Assembly (NCBI GenBank): GCA_052437175.1
Contig: JBQVOK010000010.1
Coordinates: 1 to 64,000, forward strand
Direction of reading: 5' to 3'
Source: JACVCJ01 sp052437175
GTDB taxonomy: Bacteria; Bacteroidota; Bacteroidia; CAIKAF01
DNA length: 64,000 bases
Part shown: one piece after another, positions 33,752-42,221 of the stretch
Position numbering within the stretch: position 1 is the stretch's first letter
Layout of the letters: the number at the start of each line of letters is the position of its first letter
The notes under the pieces: model-generated
Told to the model about the DNA's origin: nothing
Databases searched by the model: none
The model's input: only the letters and a program-made list of their open reading frames with translations
Position numbers and translations under genes: made by a program

Positions 33752-34535
33752 AAATTATCACGAAATAAACCGGGACACCTGGAACCGCAAGACCGAGTTC
33801 CACCTGGCATCCGACTTCTACAACATGCAGGCCTTCCTGGACGGGAAGAGCAGCCTGAACGACATTGAGCTGGAACTACTCGGCGATGTACGGGGCAAAA
33901 CCATCCTGCACCTGCAATGCCATTTCGGACAGGACTCCCTTTCCCTGGCCCGTATGGGTGCACAGGTAACCGGTGCCGACCTTTCGGACCGCGCCATTGA
34001 GGAAGCCCGCTCCCTGAACGAAAAACTGGGACTCGACGCCCGCTTTGTCTGCTGCGACCTGTACGATCTGCCGCAGCACCTGGACCAGAAATTCGACATT
34101 GTGTTCACCAGTTACGGCACCATTGGCTGGCTGCCCGATATGCAGCGCTGGGCCTCCGTGATCCGGCACTTCCTGAAAGACGACGGCCGCTTTATATTTG
34201 CTGAATTCCATCCTGTGGTATGGATGTTCAACGACGATTTTACCCATGTGGGTTACGACTACTTCAATATAGAGACCATTGTAGAGACCGAAAGCGGCAC
34301 CTATGCCGACCGGGAGGCCGATATGGTATCCAGCAGCGTGTCCTGGAACCACAACCTGGCCGAGGTGTTCAGTGCGCTCATAAGCAACGGGTTACACATA
34401 CGCCGCTTTAACGAATACGATTACTCGCCCTACCCCTGCTTCCGGCATGTATACGAGCCCGAACCGGGGCGTTTCCGCATCAGCAGTTTCAGCCGCCGTA
34501 TACCTATGGTATATGCATTGGAATGCAGTCTTTAA
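33738..34535 (+). CDS. class I SAM-dependent methyltransferase
   Basis: 265 residues with the methyltransferase_11-type order: motif I LHLQCHFGQDSLSLARMGA (SAM-binding loop), post-I acidic VTGADLSD, motif II-like FDIVFTSYGTIGWLPD and the later LKDDGRFIFAEFHPV. The substrate cannot be told; small-molecule methylation is usual. Its start overlaps the end of kdsB by 14 bp, and the ugd gene follows, so a link to surface-glycan metabolism is possible but unproven. Confidence 0.85.
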   Translation: MKIPENYHEINRDTWNRKTEFHLASDFYNMQAFLDGKSSLNDIELELLGDVRGKTILHLQCHFGQDSLSLARMGAQVTGADLSDRAIEEARSLNEKLGLDARFVCCDLYDLPQHLDQKFDIVFTSYGTIGWLPDMQRWASVIRHFLKDDGRFIFAEFHPVVWMFNDDFTHVGYDYFNIETIVETESGTYADREADMVSSSVSWNHNLAEVFSALISNGLHIRRFNEYDYSPYPCFRHVYEPEPGRFRISSFSRRIPMVYALECSL

Positions 34536-34582
34536 GGAATTATAAACCCGATAAAATCAGCGCCGGCTACAGAAGTTTTATG

Positions 34583-34590
34583 TACCTTTG
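34583..34590 (+). promoter_or_regulatory. -7 element TACCTTTG before ugd
   Basis: TAnnTTTG match 21 bases upstream of ATG 34612. Confidence 0.55.
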
Positions 34591-34611
34591 GCCGGTCTTT
34601 TTTACAGATAA

Positions 34612-35949
34612 ATGAATATAGCCGTAGTAGGAACAGGATACGTAGGCCTGGTAACAGGCACCTGCCTCGCTGAAACCGGGAACCAGGTGATATGCGTGGA
34701 TATAGATAAAGAAAAGGTAGAGAAAATGCGCAATGGCGGAGTTCCTATCTACGAACCCCACCTGGACGTATATTTTGAGCGAAACATACAGCAGAACCGC
34801 CTGTCTTTTACCACCGACCTGAAAGAGGCCGTTGACAGATCGGATATTCTGTTCCTGGCCCTGCCCACCCCACCGGGCGAGAACGGCTCTGCCGACCTGA
34901 GCTATATACTGGGTGTGGCCGATGAACTGGGCAAAATGATGACCGGTTACAAGATCATCATCGACAAAAGTACCGTGCCCGTAGGTACGGCCGACCTGGT
35001 ACGCGAAGCCGTGGCACGCCATTACAAAGGCGATTTTGCCGTGGTGAGCAACCCCGAATTCCTGCGCGAAGGCTATGCCGTAGAAGATTTTATGAAACCG
35101 GACCGCGTGGTGATCGGCACTACCGATGCCCGTGCCCGCGAAGTACTGGACGAACTGTACAAACCCTATACCCGCCAGGGCAACCCCGTGGTGTTTATGG
35201 ACGAGCGCAGTGCCGAAATGACCAAATACGCCGCCAATTCCTTCCTGGCGCTGAAAATTTCGTTCATGAACGAGATCGCCAATCTCTGCGAACGCGTAGG
35301 TGCCAATGTAGATATGGTGCGCCTGGGCATAGGCAGTGACGAGCGTATCGGCAAGCGTTTCCTGTTCCCGGGTATCGGGTACGGGGGAAGCTGTTTCCCT
35401 AAGGACGTACAGGCCCTGGCCAAAACCGCCGAAGAGTACGCCTACGATTTTCGTATACTCAATGCCGTGATGCAGGTAAACCAGCTGCAGCGCGATACCT
35501 TTACCCGCAAAATATTCGATTACTACAACGGCAATATTCAGGGCCGCCGCTTTGCCGTATGGGGCATTTCGTTCAAGCCCGATACCGACGATATCCGCGA
35601 GGCGCCGTCTATCCGCATCATGAAAGACCTGGTAGCCGCCGGGGCCAGCATCTGTGCCTACGATCCCGAAGGCATGAAAAATGCACAGAAAGACCAGGAT
35701 CTGCAGATCGAATACGCAACTTCTTCCTACGAGGCCCTGCAGGATGCCGAAGCCCTGATCATCTGCACGGAATGGGCCGAATTCCGCAACCCGGATTTTA
35801 CCGAGATACAAAACCGCATGAAAGAGCGCGTTATTTTCGACGGGCGGAACATCTTCTCGCCCGATTCCATGAAAAAACAACTGTTCGACTACCTGAGCAT
35901 AGGCCGCGAAGAAGTGCGGAATTTCTCCGTGGTAAAAGCCGAAAACTAA
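34612..35949 (+). CDS. ugd: UDP-glucose 6-dehydrogenase
   Basis: 445 residues. It oxidises UDP-glucose to UDP-glucuronate with two NAD. The Rossmann start is NIAVVGTGYVGLVTGTCLAE; the catalytic cysteine is in GIGYGGSCFPKDVQAL; the middle domain has NPEFLREGYAVEDFMKPDRV and the C-terminal domain AVWGISFKPDTDDIREAPS. All catalytic elements are present. The next gene, UDP-glucuronate decarboxylase, uses its product, giving a two-step route from UDP-glucose to UDP-xylose. Confidence 0.97.
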   Translation: MNIAVVGTGYVGLVTGTCLAETGNQVICVDIDKEKVEKMRNGGVPIYEPHLDVYFERNIQQNRLSFTTDLKEAVDRSDILFLALPTPPGENGSADLSYILGVADELGKMMTGYKIIIDKSTVPVGTADLVREAVARHYKGDFAVVSNPEFLREGYAVEDFMKPDRVVIGTTDARAREVLDELYKPYTRQGNPVVFMDERSAEMTKYAANSFLALKISFMNEIANLCERVGANVDMVRLGIGSDERIGKRFLFPGIGYGGSCFPKDVQALAKTAEEYAYDFRILNAVMQVNQLQRDTFTRKIFDYYNGNIQGRRFAVWGISFKPDTDDIREAPSIRIMKDLVAAGASICAYDPEGMKNAQKDQDLQIEYATSSYEALQDAEALIICTEWAEFRNPDFTEIQNRMKERVIFDGRNIFSPDSMKKQLFDYLSIGREEVRNFSVVKAEN

Positions 35950-35987
35950 GCGCTGCAAAGCATCTACATTAAAATACGACCTGCACG

Positions 35988-36932
35988 ATGTCAAAAAAAA
36001 GAGTACTGATTACCGGGGCGGCCGGCTTTTTAGGATCGCACCTCTGCGAACGTTTCCTGGCCGAGGGCTATCACGTGATCGGGATGGACAACCTGGTTAC
36101 CGGCAGCATGGAGAACATACAGCACCTGTTCCCGCGTCCTGATTTTGAGTTTTACCACCACGATGTGACCAAATTCGTGCATGTGCCCGGCGATCTGCAT
36201 TACATACTGCACTTTGCCTCACCGGCCAGCCCGATCGATTATCTTAAAATTCCGATCCAGACCCTGAAAGTAGGCGCCATGGGTACCCACAACCTGCTGG
36301 GACTGGCCAAGGCCAAGAATGCCCGCATACTGGTGGCCAGTACCTCCGAAGTATACGGCGATCCGCTGGTACATCCGCAGAGCGAGGAATACTGGGGCAA
36401 TGTAAACCCGGTTGGTCCGCGCGGCGTATACGACGAAGCCAAGCGCTACATGGAATCCATAACCATGGCCTATCATAATTTCCACGGTATAGAGACCCGC
36501 ATTGTGCGTATATTCAACACCTATGGCCCGCGCATGCGCCTGAACGACGGCCGTGCCCTGCCCGCCTTTATGTACCAGGCACTCACCGGCGAGGACATCA
36601 GCGTTTTCGGAGACGGCTCGCAGACCCGCAGTTTCTGTTATGTAGACGACCTGGTAGACGGCATTTACCGCCTGCTGCTAAGTGATTACCACCTACCGGT
36701 GAACGTAGGCAACCCGGCCGAGATCACCATAAAGGAATTTGCCGAGGAAATTGTAGCCCTCACCGGCACCAGCTCCAAGATCATCTACGAACCCCTGCCC
36801 AAGGACGACCCCAAACAGCGTCGCCCCGATATTACCAAAGCCCGCGAAATACTGGGCTGGGAACCCAAAGTGGAACGCAGCGAAGGCCTGCGCAGGACCC
36901 TGGAATACTTTAAGGGCATCGTAAAAAAATAA
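35988..36932 (+). CDS. UDP-glucuronate decarboxylase (UDP-xylose synthase)
   Basis: 314 residues, extended short-chain dehydrogenase. It converts UDP-glucuronate to UDP-xylose. Seen: ITGAAGFLGSHLCERFLAEG (NAD-binding GxxGxxG), HFASPASPIDYLKIPIQTLK, the catalytic TSEVYGDP and Tyr-Lys in YDEAKRYMES, and MRLNDGRALPAFMYQALTGE, phrases diagnostic for the UXS group. It lies 38 bp after ugd. UDP-xylose is presumably used for surface polysaccharide. Confidence 0.95.
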   Translation: MSKKRVLITGAAGFLGSHLCERFLAEGYHVIGMDNLVTGSMENIQHLFPRPDFEFYHHDVTKFVHVPGDLHYILHFASPASPIDYLKIPIQTLKVGAMGTHNLLGLAKAKNARILVASTSEVYGDPLVHPQSEEYWGNVNPVGPRGVYDEAKRYMESITMAYHNFHGIETRIVRIFNTYGPRMRLNDGRALPAFMYQALTGEDISVFGDGSQTRSFCYVDDLVDGIYRLLLSDYHLPVNVGNPAEITIKEFAEEIVALTGTSSKIIYEPLPKDDPKQRRPDITKAREILGWEPKVERSEGLRRTLEYFKGIVKK

Positions 36933-36968
36933 CTCCCGCGAAACGGCTCCTGTACCTGTTTTTACGGG

Positions 36969-36996
36969 CATACTCCCCTGAACGGGGTATGTTTTT
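36969..36996 (+). terminator. terminator of the ugd/uxs unit
   Basis: CATACTCCCC and GGGGTATG pair with one bulged base, then GTTTTT. Confidence 0.7.
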
Positions 36997-37029
36997 AGAC
37001 GATCTCTTACCAAATAAAAAAGTATAGGT

Positions 37030-37037
37030 TATCTTTG
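37030..37037 (+). promoter_or_regulatory. -7 element TATCTTTG for the cytochrome oxidase operon
   Basis: TAnnTTTG match 18 bases upstream of the GTG start of ctaB (37055). Confidence 0.6.
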
Positions 37038-37054
37038 CATCCGATTTTAAGAGC

Positions 37055-37957
37055 GTGATCACAGAAAGCGCCGCAGGCGAAATAACGAAAGAAGCGGAAG
37101 ACCGCAAAGTAAGCAGGCTGTCGGATTACCTGGCATTTACCAAGTTCCGCCTGGCCGGCCTGGTTATTTTTTCAGCCGTACTGGGTTACCTGGCCGCAGC
37201 CGAACAGGTAAACTGGCTTACACTTATTGCCCTTACCCTGGGTGGTTCCTTTATTACGGCCTCAGCCAACGGACTTAACCAGATTTACGAACGCGAACGC
37301 GACAAGCTGATGCAGCGCACCTTTCAGCGTCCCCTGCCCCAGCAGCGCATCAGCGTAAAAGAGGCCTATATTGCCTGTATTCTTTTTGCTGTAGCCGGTT
37401 TTATACTGCTTTTCTGGTTCTGCAACCCGCTTACGGCCATACTGAGCCTGGGTTCCCTGCTAATCTACGCCTACATCTACACCCCGCTGAAACCCCTTAC
37501 CCCGCTGGCGGTGTTTGTAGGGGCTATTCCCGGCGCCCTGCCCCCATTACTGGGTTTTACGGCGGCCGATAACAGCATTACTTTTGCCGCCCTTATCTGG
37601 TTCTTTATCCAGTTCATGTGGCAGTTCCCGCATTTCTGGGCCATTGCCTGGCGCGGACATGAAGATTACCAGCGCGGAGGTTTTTACCTGCTGCCCCTGC
37701 GCAACGGCAAAACCCGCGAAAACGCCGCCACCATCTTCTTTTATACCCTCATGAACCTGCCGGTGGCCCTGCTGCCTTATTTTTTCGGCATCAGCGGACT
37801 GTACAGCAGTGTGGGTATCTTTATCATGAACGTTTTCTTTATTTATTACGCATATAAACTGTACAGCGGCAAAAGCGACAAAGACGCCACCAAACTAATG
37901 TTCGCCTCTTTCTTCTACCTGCCGGTGGTACAGATACTGCTCTTTTTAAACCTGTAA
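37055..37957 (+). CDS. ctaB: protoheme IX farnesyltransferase (heme O synthase)
   Basis: 300 residues from GTG 37055. UbiA-type membrane prenyltransferase that adds a farnesyl group to heme b. The first Asp-rich motif is NGLNQIYERERDKLMQR with RTFQRPLP; the middle loop is YTPLKPLTPLAVFVGAIPGA; the second motif region is WQFPHFWAIAWRGHEDYQRG. About eight hydrophobic helices. It opens the run of oxidase genes. The first motif reads ERERD where an Asp is common, which is a normal variant. Confidence 0.95.
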   Translation: MITESAAGEITKEAEDRKVSRLSDYLAFTKFRLAGLVIFSAVLGYLAAAEQVNWLTLIALTLGGSFITASANGLNQIYERERDKLMQRTFQRPLPQQRISVKEAYIACILFAVAGFILLFWFCNPLTAILSLGSLLIYAYIYTPLKPLTPLAVFVGAIPGALPPLLGFTAADNSITFAALIWFFIQFMWQFPHFWAIAWRGHEDYQRGGFYLLPLRNGKTRENAATIFFYTLMNLPVALLPYFFGISGLYSSVGIFIMNVFFIYYAYKLYSGKSDKDATKLMFASFFYLPVVQILLFLNL

Positions 37958-37969
37958 GGGATCACGATT

Positions 37970-38566
37970 ATGGAGACCACATCCCCCGATATTAAACTGG
38001 AACTGGCCCGCAAACAAACCGAAAGAAGCCGGGTGTTCCTGCTGTGGCTGGGTATAGGCAGTATGGCCATGACCTTTGCCGGGCTTACCAGCGCCTTTAT
38101 TGTACGTGAAGGGCAGCGCAACTGGTTCGAGTTCAGCATGCCTCCCGTATTCTGGTACAGCACCGTGGTACTGCTGCTGAGTTCCGTACTGATGAACTTT
38201 GCCCTGCAGCAGGCCCGTAAGAACGAAGGCAAAAAAGCCGGTATGTTCCTGCTGGGGGTGCTGGGTATGGCAGCCGTTTTTGCCGTGCTGCAGATCTACG
38301 GCTGGAAGACCATGATCGACGGAGGGCTTTACTTTTCTGACCGCAAGAACGTTTCCGGGTCTTTCTTTTACACCATTACCTGCCTGCACTTTGTGCACCT
38401 GCTGGCCGGTGTAATTACCGTAATGGTGAGCGCCGTACGCGCGTTTGCCGGTAAATACAGCGCACAAAACCACCTGGGCATGAAACTTACGGCCTATTTC
38501 TGGCATTTCCTGGACCTGCTCTGGCTGTATTTATTTATATTCCTGACAATTAAAACCTCGGCGTAG
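37970..38566 (+). CDS. cytochrome c oxidase subunit III, short copy
   Basis: 198 residues, five transmembrane helices in the COX3 pattern: VFLLWLGIGSMAMTFAGLTS with ALIVREGQ-like AFIVREGQRNW, FALQQARKNEGKKA and the conserved FYTITCLHFVHLLAGVITV plus AYFWHFLDLLWLYLFIFL. Subunit III stabilises the core of heme-copper oxidases. 12 bp after ctaB. The neighbouring second COX3 (38660) is a longer paralogue; both occur together in many Bacteroidota. Confidence 0.9.
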   Translation: METTSPDIKLELARKQTERSRVFLLWLGIGSMAMTFAGLTSAFIVREGQRNWFEFSMPPVFWYSTVVLLLSSVLMNFALQQARKNEGKKAGMFLLGVLGMAAVFAVLQIYGWKTMIDGGLYFSDRKNVSGSFFYTITCLHFVHLLAGVITVMVSAVRAFAGKYSAQNHLGMKLTAYFWHFLDLLWLYLFIFLTIKTSA

Positions 38567-38659
38567 TTTAGACTCACTAAAAATTGGCGGAATTGTTGGC
38601 AATTTGTTAAAATCTGATTTTATTTGCAGGAAATTCCATTGCCTTTAATACAATAAAAC

Positions 38660-39388
38660 ATGGCAGATTCTACAAGTGTTACATCAAAAGGAAGTATTTG
38701 GGGAGGAGGCGTAGCTCCTTTCAACGTAAGTTACGGCAAAATGATGATGTGGTTCTTCCTCATCTCGGATGCCTTTACCTTCAGCTCACTGCTGATTTCG
38801 TACGGCACCATGCGTAACAAGGCCGCCAATGAGCACTGGCCTTCGCCGGATGAGGTTTTTAACCACTTCCCGTTCACCGATGCGCATATCAAGCTGGCCT
38901 TCGTATCGCTGATGACCTTTATCCTGATCATGAGTTCGGTAACCATGGTACTGGCCGTAGAAGCCGGTCACCGTTTCGATAAAAAAGCAGTGGTTAAATG
39001 GCTGGTACTTACCATTATCGGCGGTCTGTTCTTCTTAGGTTCACAGGCCTGGGAATGGTACCACTTTATTACCGGTACGCACGATGGTAAACTGGTAGAA
39101 GTAATGAACGAACAGGGCGTCTGGGAGACCATACGCATCTACGGGGCCAATATGCACCACAACGAGTACGGTGCCCAGCAGTTCGCCAACTTCTTCTTCT
39201 TTATCACAGGTTTTCACGGTTCGCACGTATTCTCAGGTGTGGTACTGAACGTAATTGCCCTGCTGATGGTACTGAACGGCCGCATGGAACGTATCGGTCA
39301 CTACGAGTTCGTGGAAAAAGTAGGTCTGTACTGGCACTTTGTAGACCTGGTATGGGTATTCGTATTCACCTTCTTCTACCTGCTCTGA
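38660..39388 (+). CDS. cytochrome c oxidase subunit III, long copy
   Basis: 242 residues. Helices include MMMWFFLISDAFTFSSLLIS, FVSLMTFILIMSSVTMVLAV, WLVLTIIGGLFFLGSQAWEW (the conserved GSQAWEWYH), FFFITGFHGSHVFSGVVLNV and YWHFVDLVWVFVFTFFYLL. This matches COX3 with a periplasmic loop after helix 3. Integral inner-membrane protein. Separated from the first copy by 93 bp without an obvious terminator. Subunits I and II are not in this window. Confidence 0.92.
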   Translation: MADSTSVTSKGSIWGGGVAPFNVSYGKMMMWFFLISDAFTFSSLLISYGTMRNKAANEHWPSPDEVFNHFPFTDAHIKLAFVSLMTFILIMSSVTMVLAVEAGHRFDKKAVVKWLVLTIIGGLFFLGSQAWEWYHFITGTHDGKLVEVMNEQGVWETIRIYGANMHHNEYGAQQFANFFFFITGFHGSHVFSGVVLNVIALLMVLNGRMERIGHYEFVEKVGLYWHFVDLVWVFVFTFFYLL

Positions 39389-39435
39389 TCCCTGTAAGAA
39401 AATCAATATTAATCATCTGTAAAACGCTATAAGAT

Positions 39436-39915
39436 ATGTCAGGATTTCACATGGACCATTACCACCAGCACACCTATGTGCCGGGCCAGGAAATAGCCAA
39501 GCCGAATACACGCTGGATCTGGAAGGTATTCTTCATCATGCTGCTCGTAACCATCGTTGAGGTAGGTTTTGCCTTTGCGAACGATGCCGGTATGGGACAG
39601 ACCCGTTTTATCAGCTTTACCGTTCAGAAATGGATCTTCATCGCTCTTACCCTGGTAAAGGCGTACTATATCATTTTCTCGTTCATGCACCTCGGTCACG
39701 AACGTTTTAACTTTAAGCTCACCATTTCACTCACCACCGTATTCCTGGTCTACTTTATCGTACTGATGATGATGGAAGGATACGCGCTGAGAGATGTGAA
39801 ACTGAAAGAGCCCGATTTCTTCAACCGTACGTATAAAGATCACTACGCGGCCCCGGCGGCAGGTCACGGTGACGAAGCCCACGGAGAAGCTCATTCGGAT
39901 AGTCATGCACACTAA
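39436..39915 (+). CDS. cytochrome c oxidase subunit IV-type membrane protein
   Basis: 159 residues with three hydrophobic helices (WKVFFIMLLVTIVEVGFAFA, FTVQKWIFIALTLVKAYYII, LTISLTTVFLVYFIVLMMME), the COX4_pro pattern, and a His-rich C-terminus (AAGHGDEAHGEAHSDSHAH) that could bind metal. It follows the two COX3 genes and precedes a strong terminator-like hairpin at 39937, so it may end one transcript of the operon. Confidence 0.88.
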   Translation: MSGFHMDHYHQHTYVPGQEIAKPNTRWIWKVFFIMLLVTIVEVGFAFANDAGMGQTRFISFTVQKWIFIALTLVKAYYIIFSFMHLGHERFNFKLTISLTTVFLVYFIVLMMMEGYALRDVKLKEPDFFNRTYKDHYAAPAAGHGDEAHGEAHSDSHAH

Positions 39916-39936
39916 TTTACTGGCATAAAATTCAAT

Positions 39937-39969
39937 AGCCCTCTTAACTCCGATTAAGAGGGCTTTTTC
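39937..39969 (+). terminator. intrinsic terminator inside the oxidase gene run
   Basis: AGCCCTCTTAA, loop CTCCGA, TTAAGAGGGCT then TTTTT: perfect 11-bp stem. It separates the oxidase subunits from the SCO-type genes, allowing different expression. Confidence 0.9.
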
Positions 39970-39977
39970 TTTAAAAA

Positions 39978-40670
39978 ATGGGACAAAAAGTCAAAAAAAT
40001 CGCGGTACTGTTCACCCTGTTCATACTACCGGCCCTGCTCTTTTACCTGATGGTATATACCGGCGTGCACAAGGTAAACAGGTTACATTTTTACGGTCCG
40101 CGTACCGTTACGGAAACCCAGCGCCGGGGCGCCACCGTATACGATACCACCTATCACAGCATACCGGCCTTTGCAGCAGCCGATATTAACGGTGTGCCCT
40201 TCAGCTCCAAAACAGTAGAGGGCAAGATCTACCTTGCCCATTTCATCGATATGAGCCAGTTGCAGGATATTCCCAAAGAAGTGACCTACCTGGCGGCTGA
40301 AACCCTGCCCCTGTACCCCAGCGTAGAGTTTGTAAGCTTCCTGGAAAAGATGCCGGCCGGGCTTAAGATAGACCTGCCTTCCGTTAAAACCAGCAAACTC
40401 AGCAACTGCGACGTACGCTGGCACTACGTAAACACCACGGACAGCCTGGCCACTTACCTCAAAAAGGAAGGATACTTTAAAAAAGATCCGCAGGATACCC
40501 TGAACACCGATCCGGGCAGCGTGGTACTGGTAGACATGGAAGGCCATATCCGCGGGTACTACAACCCCGTATTGCAATCCGACGCCAGCAACCTGAAAAA
40601 AGAAATTTCCATGCTTTACAAGGAATATGAACTTGCATTCAAAACACATAAATACATCGATTTTAACTAG
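39978..40670 (+). CDS. SCO-fold membrane-anchored protein lacking the copper-binding cysteines
   Basis: 230 residues with an N-terminal membrane anchor (IAVLFTLFILPALLFYLMVY) and a thioredoxin-fold-like domain whose layout follows SCO1 (PAFAAADINGVPFSSKTVEG, then KIYLAHFIDMSQLQDIPKEV and GSVVLVDMEGHIRGYY). The strand KIYLAHF where SCO proteins have TTCPxxCP carries no Cys; the only Cys is in SNCDV. The copper site is therefore missing, suggesting a structural or regulatory role. It lies directly before a normal SCO gene, whose start is 44 bp inside it. Assignment is inferred from context and layout. Confidence 0.7.
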   Translation: MGQKVKKIAVLFTLFILPALLFYLMVYTGVHKVNRLHFYGPRTVTETQRRGATVYDTTYHSIPAFAAADINGVPFSSKTVEGKIYLAHFIDMSQLQDIPKEVTYLAAETLPLYPSVEFVSFLEKMPAGLKIDLPSVKTSKLSNCDVRWHYVNTTDSLATYLKKEGYFKKDPQDTLNTDPGSVVLVDMEGHIRGYYNPVLQSDASNLKKEISMLYKEYELAFKTHKYIDFN

Positions 40671-41319
40671 ATCGCTGCTGGTCCTTACCCTGTTGTGGAG
40701 CGCCTGTGGAGAAAAGAAGAATAGTTCCCCGGAATCCGCAGTAATACAGGAACAGGTTGATGAGAACGCCCCGCTGCCCATACTGGGCGAAAAAAAGATC
40801 GTGGACGGCCTGGAAGTGCCCCACAGCATACGTCCCTTTTCTTTTACCGACCAGGACGGCAAACCCTTCACTGACAAGCAGGTAAAGGGTAAGATTTACG
40901 TAGCTGATTTCTTCTTTACCACCTGCCCCTCCATCTGCCCCAAGATGACGGGCAATATGAAACTGGCCTACGAAGCCTTCCGGAACGACAGCAACGTATA
41001 CTTTGTCTCACACACCATCGACCCCGAATTCGACACCCCGCAGGTACTGAAACAATATGCCCGCGACAAGGCGTATGACGAGCCCCGCTGGCGTTTTCTC
41101 ACCGGCGATAAGGATTCTATTTACGCCATTTGCGAAGAGGATTACATGGCCCATGCCGCAGCTAAGGCAGACGCACCCGGCGGGTACATCCACAGCGGGT
41201 TCCTGGTGCTCGTAGACGGCAACGGACAGCTGCGCGGCGCCTACGACGGTACCGTGCAGGGCAAGGCCGAGGACCTCATCCGCGACATACACAAACTGAA
41301 AAAAGAAGCATCTCAATAA
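40627..41319 (+). CDS. SCO1/SenC-family copper chaperone, lipoprotein
   Basis: 230 residues. Lipoprotein signal LTRSLLVLTLLWSAC (Cys27). The thioredoxin-fold domain has the copper motif TTCPSICPKM (Cys100, Cys104) and the distal His in GGYIHSGFLVLVDG (His189), all three SCO ligands. It delivers Cu to the CuA site of cytochrome oxidase. Start ATG 40627 overlaps the upstream SCO-like gene by 44 bp, unusually long for a coupled pair; no later Met would keep the signal peptide. Confidence 0.93.
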   Translation: MNLHSKHINTSILTRSLLVLTLLWSACGEKKNSSPESAVIQEQVDENAPLPILGEKKIVDGLEVPHSIRPFSFTDQDGKPFTDKQVKGKIYVADFFFTTCPSICPKMTGNMKLAYEAFRNDSNVYFVSHTIDPEFDTPQVLKQYARDKAYDEPRWRFLTGDKDSIYAICEEDYMAHAAAKADAPGGYIHSGFLVLVDGNGQLRGAYDGTVQGKAEDLIRDIHKLKKEASQ

Positions 41320-41329
41320 TACAATTCTC

Positions 41330-41872
41330 ATGTTAGCACCCGTTATAAAAAAGAACGACCGCAAGGCCAACCTGCTCATCGGCACGGTATCCTTTGTGGT
41401 ATTTGCCGTTATCGTTATCCTCGGACGTGTACAAGTGAAAACAGATCTCGATTTCGACGTACACATATTTGCAAAGATCAATGCCATTCTCAATACCACG
41501 GTAAGCATACTCCTGGTGCTCGGTCTCATTGCCGTTAAACAGAAGCAGTACCTGAATCACAAAAAGATCATGCTTACGGCCCTGGCACTTTCCTGCCTTT
41601 TCCTGGTATCCTACATCGCGCACCACCTGCTGGCCGGCGAGGCTAAATTCGGCGGCACGGGCAGTATACGCATCGTGTATTACGTAATACTCATCACGCA
41701 TATTTTCCTGGCAGCGGTAATTATGCCCTTCATCCTGTACACCTCATACCGTGCTCTCACCGGCGAATGGCCCCGGCACCGCCGCCTGGCCAAAATTACC
41801 TGGCCCATCTGGTTCTATGTAGCCGTTACAGGCCCCGTTGTGTATTTGCTGATCAGTCCGTATTACCAGTAA
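41330..41872 (+). CDS. DUF420 membrane protein (CtaM-like)
   Basis: 180 residues with five hydrophobic helices: LIGTVSFVVFAVIVILGRVQ, NAILNTTVSILLVLGLIAV, MLTALALSCLFLVSYIAHHL (His in YIAHHLL), IVYYVILITHIFLAAVIMPF and ITWPIWFYVAVTGPVVYLLI. It matches DUF420; the relative CtaM is needed for heme-copper oxidase maturation. 10 bp after the SCO gene, completing the maturation block. Confidence 0.9.
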   Translation: MLAPVIKKNDRKANLLIGTVSFVVFAVIVILGRVQVKTDLDFDVHIFAKINAILNTTVSILLVLGLIAVKQKQYLNHKKIMLTALALSCLFLVSYIAHHLLAGEAKFGGTGSIRIVYYVILITHIFLAAVIMPFILYTSYRALTGEWPRHRRLAKITWPIWFYVAVTGPVVYLLISPYYQ

Positions 41873-41921
41873 TTCTATAGCATTTTAGCAAGTTTAACAC
41901 ACAAAAGCGCCTGCACTTTTA

Positions 41922-41929
41922 TACCTTTG
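41922..41929 (+). promoter_or_regulatory. -7 element TACCTTTG
   Basis: TAnnTTTG match ending 4 bases before ATG 41934; transcription would start at or within the codon region, implying a leaderless mRNA. Confidence 0.5.
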
Positions 41930-41933
41930 CATC

Positions 41934-42221
41934 ATGAAAAAAACGGGGATATACGCCGCACTTTTACTGGCCCTGGCCTTTAGTGCGCCTGCGGCTTCCG
42001 AAAGCCATGCCCAGTGTACGGTTTGCCGCGCCACGGTGGAGAATTCCGAAGGCGATAAAGGCGAGCTGAAAAAGGGTGTGAACAACGGTATCCTGTACCT
42101 GATGGGTATACCCTACGTAATACTGGTAGGCACCGTAGTACTGGCCGTGCGTTACCGCCGGGCAAAGAAAGAAGAAGAAGAACTGATGCGACGCGACGCG
42201 CAAAACAACACACAAATATGA
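41934..42221 (+). CDS. small membrane protein conserved next to ppa
   Basis: 95 residues. A signal peptide (GIYAALLLALAFSAPAASES) leads to a short Cys pair (QCTVCRATVENSEGD) and a membrane helix (ILYLMGIPYVILVGTVVLAV) with a charged cytoplasmic tail (RYRRAKKEEEELMRRD). CxxC before a single helix is seen in small Bacteroidota proteins near respiratory genes; function unknown. Stop overlaps the ppa start (ATGA), so the two are coupled. Confidence 0.75.
   Translation: MKKTGIYAALLLALAFSAPAASESHAQCTVCRATVENSEGDKGELKKGVNNGILYLMGIPYVILVGTVVLAVRYRRAKKEEEELMRRDAQNNTQI

Noticed and set aside
34567..35994. 475-codon open frame antisense to ugd
   Set aside because: The sense strand encodes a complete UDP-glucose dehydrogenase; the antisense product shows no recognisable fold and lies exactly over it.
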